This document shows, piece by piece, positions 1 through 8,820 of a DNA stretch of 64,000 bases (position 1 is its first letter; every line of letters starts with the position of its first letter). Where the stretch lies: the NCBI RefSeq assembly GCF_000830005.1, contig NZ_CP010407.1, forward strand, positions 4,840,001 through 4,904,000. The letters are read 5' to 3'. The notes beneath the pieces are model-generated. The model saw only the letters and a program-made list of their open reading frames with translations. It was not told where the DNA came from and did no database searches. The translations under genes and the position numbers were made by a program. The stretch is from Streptomyces vietnamensis (GTDB lineage: Bacteria > Actinomycetota > Actinomycetes > Streptomycetales > Streptomycetaceae).

Positions 1-44
1 TTCGCGGGCCCGGCGGGCGGCGGTCGCACCGCCAAGGGGGACGC

Positions 45-1721
45 GTGAAGGACATCCTCCGCATCGGCAACGCCTCCGGCTTCTACGGCGACCGCTTCGA
101 CGCCGTCCGCGAGATGCTCACCGGCGGTGAACTCGACATCCTCACCGGCGACTACCTCGCCGAACTCACCATGCTCATCCTCGGCCGCGACCAGCTCAAG
201 GACCCCACGGCCGGGTACGCGAAGACCTTCCTGCGCCAGATGGAGGAGGGCCTCGGCCTCGCCCACGAGCGCGGCGTCCGGATCGTCGCCAACGCCGGCG
301 GCCTCAACCCCGCAGGACTCGCCGACGCCCTCCGCGCCCTCGCCGCGAAGCTCGGCCTGCCGACCCGCATCGCCCACGTCGAGGGCGACCGGCTGCCCCC
401 GCCCGAGGGCGCGCTGACCGCCAACGCCTACCTCGGCGGCGCCGGCATCGCCGCCTGCCTCGCCGCCGGCGCCGACGTCGTCGTCACCGGCCGCGTCACC
501 GACGCCGCCCTCGTCACCGGGCCTGCGCAGTGGCACTTCGGCTGGGGCCCGGAGGCGTACGACGAGCTGGCGGGCGCGGTCGTCGCCGGGCACGTCCTGG
601 AGTGCGGCACCCAGGCCACCGGCGGCAACTACGCCTTCTTCCGGGGGCACGACGTGCGCCGCCCCGGCTTCCCGGTCGCCGAACTCCACGCCGACGGGTC
701 CTCCGTCATCACCAAGCACCCCGGCACCGGCGGCCTCGTCGACGTCGGCACGGTCACCGCCCAGCTCCTCTACGAGACGGCCGGCGCCCGCTACGCGGGC
801 CCCGACGTGACCGCCCGCCTCGACTCCGTACGGCTCACCCAGGAGGGCCCCGACCGGGTCCGTGTCGAAGGCGTACGGGGAGAGGCCCCGCCCCCCACCC
901 TCAAGGTCGGGCTCAGCAGGCTCGGCGGCTTCCGCAACGAGGTCGTCTTCGTCCTCACCGGCCTCGACATCGAGGCCAAGGCAGAGCTCCTTCGGGAGCA
1001 GATCACCGACGCGTTCGCCAAGTCGACGCCTTCCGAGGTCCGTTGGGAACTCGTCCGCACCGACCGCCCGGACGCGGAGACCGAGGAGACCGCGAGCGCC
1101 CTGCTCCGCCTCGTCGTCCGCGACCGGGACCCCGAGAAGGTCGGCCGCACCGTCACGGGGGCCGCCGTCGAACTGGCCCTCGCGAGCTACCCCGGCTTCC
1201 ACGTCACCGCCCCACCCGGCAAGGGCGCCCCCTACGGGGTCTTCGAGGCGATGTACGTGCCCCAGGGGGAGGTTCCGCACACGGCGGTCCTCCCCGACGG
1301 GACCCGCCGGGAGCTCCCCGTACCCCCGAGGACCCGCGACCTGGAACCCGTACCCGACCCGGACCTTCCGCCGCCGCTCCCCGGGGGGCCCACCCGGAGG
1401 GCGCCCCTCGGCCGGGTCGCCGGGGCCCGCAGCGGCGACAAGGGCGGCGACGCGAACGTCGGCGTCTGGGTCCGCACGGAGGAGGAGTGGCGCTGGCTGG
1501 CCCACACCCTCACCGTCGAGAAGTTCCGCGAACTGCTCCCGGAGACGGCCGACTTGACCGTCACCCGCCACCTCCTCCCCGACCTCCGGGCACTCAACTT
1601 CACGATCGCCGGAATCCTCGGCGAAGGCGTCGCCTCCCAGGCCCGCTTCGACCCCCAGGCCAAGGCCCTCGGGGAGTGGCTCCGCTCCCGCCACGTAGAC
1701 GTACCGGAGGAACTCCAGTGA
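45..1721 (+). CDS. AtuA-family (DUF1446) protein
   Basis: A 558-residue protein of the DUF1446 / acyclic terpene utilisation AtuA family, whose biochemical activity is not settled. The family opening IGNASGFYGDR is at residues 5-15, a VTGRVTDAAL block lies near 150, and the small C-terminal domain (about 460-550) carries RSGDKGGDANVG. The start is GTG, with AAGGGGGA four bases upstream. The stop overlaps the next start as GTGA, so it is translationally coupled to the carboxylase beta chain. Pairing AtuA with a carboxylase and an acyl-CoA dehydrogenase is typical of branched acyl-CoA or terpenoid acid breakdown. The substrate here is unknown. Confidence 0.88.
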   Translation: MKDILRIGNASGFYGDRFDAVREMLTGGELDILTGDYLAELTMLILGRDQLKDPTAGYAKTFLRQMEEGLGLAHERGVRIVANAGGLNPAGLADALRALAAKLGLPTRIAHVEGDRLPPPEGALTANAYLGGAGIAACLAAGADVVVTGRVTDAALVTGPAQWHFGWGPEAYDELAGAVVAGHVLECGTQATGGNYAFFRGHDVRRPGFPVAELHADGSSVITKHPGTGGLVDVGTVTAQLLYETAGARYAGPDVTARLDSVRLTQEGPDRVRVEGVRGEAPPPTLKVGLSRLGGFRNEVVFVLTGLDIEAKAELLREQITDAFAKSTPSEVRWELVRTDRPDAETEETASALLRLVVRDRDPEKVGRTVTGAAVELALASYPGFHVTAPPGKGAPYGVFEAMYVPQGEVPHTAVLPDGTRRELPVPPRTRDLEPVPDPDLPPPLPGGPTRRAPLGRVAGARSGDKGGDANVGVWVRTEEEWRWLAHTLTVEKFRELLPETADLTVTRHLLPDLRALNFTIAGILGEGVASQARFDPQAKALGEWLRSRHVDVPEELQ

Positions 1722-3316
1722 CCGTCCTCGCCTCCGCCCTCGACACCGGCGGACCCGACCACCAGGCCCACCGCGCCGCCATGCTCGACAAGCTCGCCGC
1801 CCTCGACGCCGAGCACGCCAAGGCCCTCGCCGGCGGCGGCGAGAAGTACACCGCCCGCCACAAGAAGCGCGGCAAGCTCCTCGCCCGCGAGCGCATCGAG
1901 CTGCTCGTCGACCCCGACAGCCCCTTCCTCGAACTCTCCCCGCTCGCCGCCTGGGGCAGCGACTACACCGTGGGCGCCTCGCTCGTCACCGGCATCGGGG
2001 TCGTCGAGGGCGTCGAGTGCCTGATCACCGCCAACGACCCGACCGTGCGCGGCGGCGCCTCCAACCCGTGGACCCTGAAGAAGGCCCTGCGGGCCAACGA
2101 GATCGCGTTCGCCAACCGGCTGCCGGTCATCTCGCTCGTCGAGTCCGGCGGCGCCGACCTGCCCTCCCAGAAGGAGATCTTCATCCCGGGCGGGGCGCTC
2201 TTCCGCGACCTCACCCGCCTCTCCGCCGCCGGCATCCCGACCGTCGCGGTCGTCTTCGGGAACTCGACGGCGGGCGGCGCGTACGTCCCCGGCATGTCCG
2301 ACCACGCCGTGATGATCAGGGAACGGTCGAAGGTGTTCCTCGGCGGGCCGCCGCTGGTGAAGATGGCGACGGGGGAGGAGAGCGACGACGAGTCCCTCGG
2401 CGGCGCCGAGATGCACGCCCGCACCTCCGGCCTAGCTGACCACTACGCCGTCGACGAGCCCGACGCGATCCGCCAGGCCCGCCGGATCGTCGCCCGCCTC
2501 AACCACCGCAAGCACCACGAGGACCCCGGACCGGCCGAACCCCCCAAGTACGACCCGGAGGAGCTCCTCGGGATCGTCCCCGGCGACCTCAAGACCCCCT
2601 TCGACCCGCGCGAGGTGATCGCCCGGATCGTCGACGGCTCGGACTTCGACGAGTTCAAGCCGCTGTACGGGACCTCGCTGACCACGGGCTGGGCGCGGCT
2701 GCACGGCTACCCGGTCGGCATCCTCGCCAACGCGCAGGGCGTCCTCTTCTCCGCCGAGTCGCAGAAGGCCGCCCAGTTCATCCAGCTCGCCAACCAGCGC
2801 GACATCCCGCTCGTCTTCCTCCACAACACCACCGGCTACATGGTCGGCAAGGAGTACGAGCAGGGCGGCATCATCAAGCACGGCGCCATGATGATCAACG
2901 CGGTGTCGAACTCCCGCGTGCCCCACCTCTCCGTCCTCATGGGGGCGTCGTACGGCGCCGGCCACTACGGCATGTGCGGCCGGGCCTACGACCCGCGCTT
3001 CCTCTTCGCCTGGCCCAGCGCGAAGTCCGCCGTCATGGGCCCGCAGCAGCTCGCCGGCGTCCTGTCGATCGTCGCGCGGGCAAGCGCGGCGGCGAAGGGG
3101 CAGCCGTACGACGACGAGGCCGACGCCGGCCTGCGCGCCCTGGTGGAGGCGCAGATCGAGTCCGAGTCGCTGCCGATGTTCCTCTCCGGCCGGCTCTACG
3201 ACGACGGGGTCATCGACCCCCGCGACACCCGCACGGTCCTCGGGCTGTGCCTCTCCGCGATCCACACGGCACCGGTCGAGGGCGCGCGCGGCGGCTTCGG
3301 CGTCTTCCGAATGTGA
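1718..3316 (+). CDS. acyl-CoA carboxylase beta chain (carboxyltransferase)
   Basis: A 532-residue carboxyltransferase subunit that moves CO2 from biotin to an acyl-CoA. Two crotonase-type halves are visible. The N half has NSTAGGAYVPGMSDHAVM and FLGGPPLVKMATGE. The C half has FLHNTTGYMVGKEYEQGG and MGASYGAGHYGMCGRAYD. The length and these motifs fit methylcrotonyl-, geranyl- or propionyl-CoA carboxylase beta chains. The GTG start overlaps the upstream stop and has GGAGG seven bases before it. The adjacent alpha chain completes the enzyme. Family membership is firm; substrate choice between branched C5/C10 and short acyl-CoA is not decided by the sequence. Confidence 0.93.
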   Translation: MTVLASALDTGGPDHQAHRAAMLDKLAALDAEHAKALAGGGEKYTARHKKRGKLLARERIELLVDPDSPFLELSPLAAWGSDYTVGASLVTGIGVVEGVECLITANDPTVRGGASNPWTLKKALRANEIAFANRLPVISLVESGGADLPSQKEIFIPGGALFRDLTRLSAAGIPTVAVVFGNSTAGGAYVPGMSDHAVMIRERSKVFLGGPPLVKMATGEESDDESLGGAEMHARTSGLADHYAVDEPDAIRQARRIVARLNHRKHHEDPGPAEPPKYDPEELLGIVPGDLKTPFDPREVIARIVDGSDFDEFKPLYGTSLTTGWARLHGYPVGILANAQGVLFSAESQKAAQFIQLANQRDIPLVFLHNTTGYMVGKEYEQGGIIKHGAMMINAVSNSRVPHLSVLMGASYGAGHYGMCGRAYDPRFLFAWPSAKSAVMGPQQLAGVLSIVARASAAAKGQPYDDEADAGLRALVEAQIESESLPMFLSGRLYDDGVIDPRDTRTVLGLCLSAIHTAPVEGARGGFGVFRM

Positions 3317-3324
3317 GGCCACTC

Positions 3325-5253
3325 GTGATCAGTACCGTTCTTGTCGCGAACCGGGGCGAGATCGCCTGCCGGGTCTTCCGCACCTGCCGTGAGCTGGGCA
3401 TCTCCACCGTCGCCGTGTACTCCGACGCCGACGCGGGCGCGCTGCACGTCCGGGAGGCCGACGCGGCGGTACGGCTGCCGGGGGCCGCGCCCTCGGAGAC
3501 GTACCTGCGCGGCGACCTGGTGGTGAAGGCGGCGCTCGCGGCGGGCGCCGACGCCGTCCACCCCGGCTACGGCTTCCTCTCCGAGAACGCCGACTTCGCG
3601 CGGGCCGTGACCGACGCGGGGCTGATCTGGATCGGCCCGCCGCCGACGGCGATCGAGGCGATGGCGTCGAAGACCCGCGCGAAGGAACTCCTCGGGATCG
3701 CGCCCCTCACGGAGGTCACCGAGGCCGACCTGCCCGTCCTGGTGAAGGCGGCGGCGGGCGGCGGCGGCCGGGGCATGCGGATCGTACGGGAACTCGCCTC
3801 TCTGCAAGGCGAGTTGGAGGCCGCGTCCGCCGAGGCCGCGAGCGCGTTCGGCGACGGCGAGGTGTTCGTCGAGCCGTACGTGGAGAACGGCCGCCACGTC
3901 GAGGTACAGCTCCTCTGCGACGCACACGGCACGGTCTGGGCGCTCGGCACCCGCGACTGCTCCCTCCAGCGCCGGCACCAGAAGGTCATCGAGGAGGCCC
4001 CGGCGCCCGGCCTGCCGGAGGCACTCCTCGACGAGCTGTACGAGCGGTCGGCGGCCGCCGCGAAGGCCGTCGGCTACGTCGGCGCGGGCACGGTCGAGTT
4101 CCTGGTCGCGGACGGCCGTGCGCACTTCCTGGAGATGAACACCCGCCTCCAGGTCGAGCACCCGGTGACGGAGGAGGTGTACGGGGTCGACCTCGTCGCC
4201 CTCCAGCTGGCCGTCGCCGAGGGCCGTCCGCTTCCCCCCGAGCCCCCGGCCCCGCGCGGCCACGCGATCGAGGCCCGGCTCTACGCCGAGGACCCGGCGC
4301 GGGACTGGGCCCCGCAGACGGGAGTCCTGCACCGCTTCGAGGTCCCCGGGGGCGTACGCGTCGACACCGGGTACGCCTCCGGGGACACGATCGGCGTCCA
4401 CTACGACCCGATGCTCGCGAAGGTGATCGTCCACGCGGAGACCCGGGAGGCGGCCCTCCGCAAGCTCGCCCACACCCTGGAGCGGGCGGCGGTCCACGGC
4501 CCGGTCACCAACAGGAACCTGCTGCTCGCCTCGCTCAAGCACCCGGACTACGCCTCGGGGGAAGCCCTGAACACGGGCTTCTACGACCGGAACCTGCCCG
4601 AGCTGACGACCCCCGCGCAGGGCGAGGAACACGCGGCGGTCGCGGCGGCCCTCGCCCGTGCCGCGTCCCGCACCGGCCGTTTCGGCGGCGGTTGGCGCAA
4701 CCTCCGCTCGCAGGACGAGACGAGGACGTACGGAGACCACGAGATCCGCTACCGGCCGACGAGGGCGGGAGGCTACGAGGTCACGAAGCCGGAAGGGGTA
4801 CGGGTCGTGTCGGCGGCGCCCGACCGGGTGAGCCTCGAAATCGCCGACGTCGTACGGCACTTCGACGTCACGGCGTACGAGGAGGGCACGGCGTACAAGG
4901 ACGGCACGGCGTACCAGGACGGCACGGTCGTGTACGCGGCCGGCCACCGCCTCACCGCCCACCCCCGCTTCACCGACCCGCGCGAGCAGCAGGCACCCGG
5001 CTCCCTGCTCGCCCCGATGCCCGGCACCGTCGTCCGGGTCGCGGACGGCCTCGCCGTCGGCGACCGGGTCACCGCCGGGCAGCCGCTCCTCTGGCTGGAG
5101 GCCATGAAGATGGAGCACCGCGTCATCGCCCCCGCCTCCGGCACGCTCACCGCGCTCCACGCCGCCCCCGGCCGCCAGGTCGAGGTAGGCGCCCTGCTCG
5201 CCGTCGTACAGGAAAACGCCTCGACCGAAGCACAGGAGGAAGACCCCGCATGA
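3325..5253 (+). CDS. acyl-CoA carboxylase alpha chain (biotin carboxylase + BCCP)
   Basis: A 642-residue biotin-dependent carboxylase subunit. It has an N-terminal biotin carboxylase domain (VLVANRGEIACRVFRTC at the start, Gly-rich ATP-grasp loop KAAAGGGGRGMRI near 140, EMNTRLQVEHPVTEE near 270) and a C-terminal biotinyl domain with EAMKMEH, whose lysine 595 is the biotinylation site. The GTG at 3325 lies nine bases after the beta-chain stop and gives the canonical N-terminus. The linker between the domains contains an 18-bp in-frame tandem repeat (4870-4923). The stop overlaps the next start as ATGA. Confidence 0.93.
   Translation: MISTVLVANRGEIACRVFRTCRELGISTVAVYSDADAGALHVREADAAVRLPGAAPSETYLRGDLVVKAALAAGADAVHPGYGFLSENADFARAVTDAGLIWIGPPPTAIEAMASKTRAKELLGIAPLTEVTEADLPVLVKAAAGGGGRGMRIVRELASLQGELEAASAEAASAFGDGEVFVEPYVENGRHVEVQLLCDAHGTVWALGTRDCSLQRRHQKVIEEAPAPGLPEALLDELYERSAAAAKAVGYVGAGTVEFLVADGRAHFLEMNTRLQVEHPVTEEVYGVDLVALQLAVAEGRPLPPEPPAPRGHAIEARLYAEDPARDWAPQTGVLHRFEVPGGVRVDTGYASGDTIGVHYDPMLAKVIVHAETREAALRKLAHTLERAAVHGPVTNRNLLLASLKHPDYASGEALNTGFYDRNLPELTTPAQGEEHAAVAAALARAASRTGRFGGGWRNLRSQDETRTYGDHEIRYRPTRAGGYEVTKPEGVRVVSAAPDRVSLEIADVVRHFDVTAYEEGTAYKDGTAYQDGTVVYAAGHRLTAHPRFTDPREQQAPGSLLAPMPGTVVRVADGLAVGDRVTAGQPLLWLEAMKMEHRVIAPASGTLTALHAAPGRQVEVGALLAVVQENASTEAQEEDPA
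4870..4923 (+). repeat. 18-bp in-frame tandem repeat inside carboxylase alpha gene
   Basis: Three copies of an 18-base unit beginning ACGGCGTAC. They encode the six-residue repeats TAYEEG / TAYKDG / TAYQDG in the stretch joining the biotin carboxylase and biotinyl domains. Unit length is a multiple of three, so copy number can change without breaking the frame. Confidence 0.85.
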
Positions 5254-6383
5254 GCACCCTCATCGAGACCGAAGAGCTGACCGCCCTCCGGGCCGCCGCC
5301 TCCGCCCTCGGCCACCGCCACGGCCCCGGCTTCGACCGGGCCGAGCTGTGGGCCGAGGCGGGCAAGCTCGGCTACCTGGGCGTGAACCTGCCCGAGGAGT
5401 ACGGCGGCGGGGGCGGCGGCATGACCGAGCTGTCGGTCGTCCTGGAGGAGGCGGGCGCGGCCGGTGCGCCGCTGCTCATGATGGTCGTGTCGCCGGCGAT
5501 CTGCGGCACGGTCATCGCCCGCTTCGGGACGGAGGAGCAGAAGCGGGCGTGGCTGCCGGGGCTCGCGGACGGCTCGAAGACGATGGCGTTCGGGATCACG
5601 GAGCCGGACGCGGGCTCGAACTCGCACCGCATCACGACGACGGCGACCCGCACCGAGGAGGGCTGGGTCCTGAACGGCCGGAAGGTCTTCGTCTCGGGAG
5701 TGGACATCGCGGACGCGACGCTGATCGTGGGCCGCACGTCGGACGCCCGCACGGGCAACCTGAAGCCCTGCCTGTTCATCGTCCCGCGCGACGCCCCCGG
5801 CTTCGGGCGCCGCCACATCGAGATGGAACTGGACGCGAACGAGAAGCAGTTCGAACTGACGCTGGACGACGTACACCTCCCCTTCGACGCCCTGGTCGGG
5901 GACGAGGACGCGGGCCTCCTGCAACTCTTCGCGGGCCTGAACCCGGAGCGGATCATGACGGCGGCCTTCGCGATCGGCATGGGCCGGTACGCCCTCGCGC
6001 AGGCGGTGAAGTACGCGAAGGAGCGCCAGGTCTGGAAGGCCCCGATCGGCGCCCACCAGGCCATCGCGCACCCGCTCGCCCAGGCCCACATCGAACTCGA
6101 ACTGGCCCGCCTGATGATGGCGAAGGCCGCGGCCCTGTACGACGCGGGCGACGACATGGGCGCGGGCGAGGCCGCAAACATGGCGAAGTACGCGGCGGCG
6201 GAGGCGTGCGTGAAGGCGGTCGACACCGCCGTCCACACCCTCGGCGGCAACGGCCTCACCAAGGAGTTCGGCCTCGCCCGCCTGATCACGGCGGCCCGGG
6301 TGGCGAGGATCGCCCCGGTGAGCCGGGAGATGATCCTGAACTACGTCTCCCACCAGTCACTGGGCCTGCCCAAGTCGTACTGA
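5250..6383 (+). CDS. acyl-CoA dehydrogenase
   Basis: A 377-residue flavin-dependent acyl-CoA dehydrogenase. It shows the FAD/substrate signature FGITEPDAGSNSHRI, the middle beta-domain GRKVFVSGVDIADA, and the C-terminal helical domain with LGGNGLTKEFG. At the position where many family members have the catalytic glutamate of a YEGT motif, this protein reads RIAPVSREM. It therefore belongs to a subgroup whose base lies elsewhere, or has altered activity. The ATG start overlaps the carboxylase alpha stop. It probably acts on the same branched acyl-CoA pathway as the preceding carboxylase. Confidence 0.9.
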   Translation: MSTLIETEELTALRAAASALGHRHGPGFDRAELWAEAGKLGYLGVNLPEEYGGGGGGMTELSVVLEEAGAAGAPLLMMVVSPAICGTVIARFGTEEQKRAWLPGLADGSKTMAFGITEPDAGSNSHRITTTATRTEEGWVLNGRKVFVSGVDIADATLIVGRTSDARTGNLKPCLFIVPRDAPGFGRRHIEMELDANEKQFELTLDDVHLPFDALVGDEDAGLLQLFAGLNPERIMTAAFAIGMGRYALAQAVKYAKERQVWKAPIGAHQAIAHPLAQAHIELELARLMMAKAAALYDAGDDMGAGEAANMAKYAAAEACVKAVDTAVHTLGGNGLTKEFGLARLITAARVARIAPVSREMILNYVSHQSLGLPKSY

Positions 6384-6419
6384 GCCCGCCGGTCGGCCTC
6401 GCGGCGGTCGCCCCGCCCC

Positions 6420-6475
6420 TGACCGGCCGGTTCAGGGCCTGTCGGCCGCGGGCCGGCCGGCGGACCGGCCGGTCA
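6420..6475. terminator. bidirectional terminator between convergent genes
   Basis: A perfect 12-bp inverted repeat TGACCGGCCGGT / ACCGGCCGGTCA with a GC-rich loop lies between the ends of the acyl-CoA dehydrogenase gene and the minus-strand membrane gene. The right arm includes the latter's stop codon. Confidence 0.65.
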
Positions 6476-7039
6476 CGGGCGCCCGGCGACCCCCGGTGCG
6501 GCCTGTGCGGCCTGTGCGGCCTGCACCGGCACCCGCCGCAGCTCCCCGTTGACGAGGATCAGCGCCGTCAGGACGGCCAGCATGACTCCGGGGATCGCCA
6601 ACGACCCCCGTCGGCTGCTCTCCTCCAGCTCCTCGTACTCCTGCCGGCCGATCTCGACCGTGCCCCGGTTCCCCCGGGAGGTCTCGAAGGCGTAGTAACG
6701 GCCTTCCCTGACGTCGGAGCTCTGCCGGCTGCTGCCGGTGGCCGCGTCGGCGAAGGCGGTCAGGACCGCCAGGACGACCAGGGCGCCGACGGCCAGCTGG
6801 ACCCGGCCCGGCAGGCACCGGAAGGCCGGCCACTGCATGCTGCGTTCGGCACGGCTCAGGACCCCCTCGACGACGGTCCAGGCCCCGAGCGGGAACGCGA
6901 CGGCGAAGGCGATGCCCATCAGGACTTCGTCCGGGGGCAGCGGAAGCCGCCCCGGCAGCAGCGTCAGCAAAGCTGTCAGCACCATCAGCGCGCTCATCCC
7001 GCCCGTGAGCGCGGCAAGAACCTTGAACCTCGTCCCCAT
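6473..7039 (-). CDS. small membrane protein, function unknown
   Basis: 188 residues from the ATG at 7039. A longer frame reaches 7240, but its first 67 residues look non-coding (Arg-rich, no hydrophobic start). Four hydrophobic segments are visible: ALTGGMSALMVLTALLTLL, MGIAFAVAFPLGAWTVVEGV, VQLAVGALVVLAVLTAF and LAIPGVMLAVLTALILV. Between the third and fourth is a charged segment with YYAFETSRGNRGTVEI. The C-terminus has an AQAAQAAQAA run. No family was recognised. It is monocistronic and converges with the carboxylase operon. Confidence 0.6.
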   Translation of the reverse strand: MGTRFKVLAALTGGMSALMVLTALLTLLPGRLPLPPDEVLMGIAFAVAFPLGAWTVVEGVLSRAERSMQWPAFRCLPGRVQLAVGALVVLAVLTAFADAATGSSRQSSDVREGRYYAFETSRGNRGTVEIGRQEYEELEESSRRGSLAIPGVMLAVLTALILVNGELRRVPVQAAQAAQAAPGVAGRP

Positions 7040-7138
7040 CCCGGCAGCCTCGCAGGCCCGCCGAGCCGTGCGCAGTGCCTGCGTCCGGCAGCGTCGCCCC
7101 GTTCCTGCCTGCCCGGTTCGTGGCACCTCAGAACCATG

Positions 7139-7150
7139 CAAGCATGCTTG
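7139..7150. promoter_or_regulatory. palindromic operator candidate CAAGCATGCTTG
   Basis: A perfect 12-bp palindrome 92 bp upstream of the CoA ligase start. It overlaps a possible -35 element (TTGATT at 7148). TetR-family regulators usually bind such palindromes in front of the operon that contains them, and a TetR gene is the third gene downstream. The link is inference. Confidence 0.5.
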
Positions 7151-7242
7151 ATTGTTTTCCTGGGTACTGACAGGGTCTCCCCAAGTTCCGCCCGCAGCAG
7201 CGATCCTGGCGCTCACCTTCCCACCTCCCCAGGGGGCCACGC

Positions 7243-8820
7243 ATGGTGTTCCACAGCGCGTACGAACCCGTTCCCACCGTCTCCCTGCCCATCCACGACG
7301 CCGTCCTCGGGCGCGCCGCCGAGTACGGGGACACGCCCGCCCTGATCGACGGCGCCGGGGAGCTGACCCTCACGTACGCCCAGGTCGACGCCTTCCACCG
7401 GCTCGTCGCCGCCGGGCTCGCCGGGGCCGGGGTGCGGAAGGGGGACGTGCTCGCCCTGCACAGCCCCAACACCGTGCTGTTCCCGGTCGCCTTCTACGCC
7501 GCCACGCGCGCGGGCGCGGCCGTCACCACCGTGCATCCGCTCGCCACGCCCGAGGAGTTCGCCAAGCAGCTCCGGGACTCCTCCGCGCGGTGGATCGTCA
7601 CCGTGTCCCCGCTGCTCGCCTCCGCCCGCGCCGCCGCCGAACTCGTGGGCGGCATCGAGGAGATCTTCGTCTGCGACCAGGCTCCGGACGGGGCGGGCGT
7701 GCGGTCGCTCCAGGAGTTCCTCGGCTCCACCGCGCCCGTCCCCGAGGTCGACATCGACCCCGACCGGGACGTCGCCGCCCTCCCGTACTCCTCCGGCACC
7801 ACCGGCGTCCCCAAGGGCGTCATGCTCACCCACACCTCGATCGCCACCAACCTCGCCCAGCTGGAGCCGCTCGCCCCCGCGCGCCCGGGCGACCGCATCC
7901 TCGCCGTCCTCCCCTTCTTCCACATCTACGGGCTCACCGCCCTCATGAACGCCCCCCTCCGCTCCGGCGCCACCGTCGTCGTCCTGCCCCGCTTCGAGCT
8001 CGACACCTTCCTCGGCGCCATCCAGAAGCACCGCATCAACGGCCTGTACGTCGCCCCGCCGATCGTCCTCGCCCTCGCCAAGCACCCGGCCGTCGCCGAC
8101 TACGACCTGTCCTCCCTCGAGTACGTCGTCAGCGCCGCCGCCCCGCTCGACGCCGCCCTCGCCGAGGCCTGTTCGGCCCGGCTCGGGCTGCCGCCCGTCC
8201 GGCAGGCGTACGGGATGACGGAGCTGTCGCCCGGCACCCACGTCACCCCGCACGACGCCGAGAACCCCCCGCCCGGCACCGTCGGCAGGCTCCTGCCCTC
8301 CACCGAGATGCGGATCCTCTCCCTCGACGACCCCGAGAAGGACGCGGCGCCCGGCGAGGAGGGGGAGATCGCGATCCGCGGACCGCAGGTCATGAAGGGG
8401 TACCTCGGGCGGCCCGACGCCACCGCCGCCATGATCGACGCCGACGGCTGGGTGCACACCGGCGACATCGGGCGCGTCGACGAGGACGGGTGGCTGTTCG
8501 TCGTCGACCGGGTCAAGGAGCTCATCAAGTACAAGGGGTTCCAGGTCGCTCCCGCCGAGCTCGAAGCCCTCCTCCTCACCCACGAGGGCATCGCCGACGC
8601 CGCCGTCATCGGCGTCACCGACGCCGACGGCACCGAGATCCCCAAGGCCTTCGTCGTCCGCCAGCCCACCGCGCCCGGCCTCACCGCCGAGGAGGTCGTC
8701 GCGCACGTCGCCGCGCTCGTCTCCCCGTACAAGAAGGTCCGCGCGGTGGAGTTCATCGACACCGTCCCCCGGGCAGCGTCCGGGAAGATCCTCCGCAGAG
8801 AGTTGAGGGACCGCGCATGA
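7243..8820 (+). CDS. AMP-forming acyl/aryl-CoA ligase (4-coumarate-CoA ligase type)
   Basis: A 525-residue adenylate-forming ligase that activates a carboxylic acid with ATP and CoA. The phosphate loop YSSGTTGVPKGVMLTH is near residue 187, YGMTELSP near 325, and the hinge and adenosine contacts GWVHTGDIG and DRVKELIKYKGFQ near 400-430. The C-terminal catalytic lysine is in SGKILRREL. The ATG is preceded by AGGGGG. The stop overlaps the hydratase start as ATGA. The natural acid is unknown; aromatic and fatty acids are both possible in this family. Confidence 0.88.
   Translation: MVFHSAYEPVPTVSLPIHDAVLGRAAEYGDTPALIDGAGELTLTYAQVDAFHRLVAAGLAGAGVRKGDVLALHSPNTVLFPVAFYAATRAGAAVTTVHPLATPEEFAKQLRDSSARWIVTVSPLLASARAAAELVGGIEEIFVCDQAPDGAGVRSLQEFLGSTAPVPEVDIDPDRDVAALPYSSGTTGVPKGVMLTHTSIATNLAQLEPLAPARPGDRILAVLPFFHIYGLTALMNAPLRSGATVVVLPRFELDTFLGAIQKHRINGLYVAPPIVLALAKHPAVADYDLSSLEYVVSAAAPLDAALAEACSARLGLPPVRQAYGMTELSPGTHVTPHDAENPPPGTVGRLLPSTEMRILSLDDPEKDAAPGEEGEIAIRGPQVMKGYLGRPDATAAMIDADGWVHTGDIGRVDEDGWLFVVDRVKELIKYKGFQVAPAELEALLLTHEGIADAAVIGVTDADGTEIPKAFVVRQPTAPGLTAEEVVAHVAALVSPYKKVRAVEFIDTVPRAASGKILRRELRDRA

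Noticed and set aside
3196..5160. A 654-codon minus-strand frame opposite the carboxylase alpha gene, and similar long frames such as 1232-2416, 25422-27260 and 12701-14965
   Set aside because: They mirror the codon pattern of clearly real genes on the other strand, are rich in Arg/Gly/Pro, and show no family motif or ribosome site. They are artefacts of high GC.
6473..7240. N-terminal extension of the small membrane protein to 7240
   Set aside because: The extra 67 residues lack hydrophobic character and run into the operator and promoter region of the divergent ligase operon.
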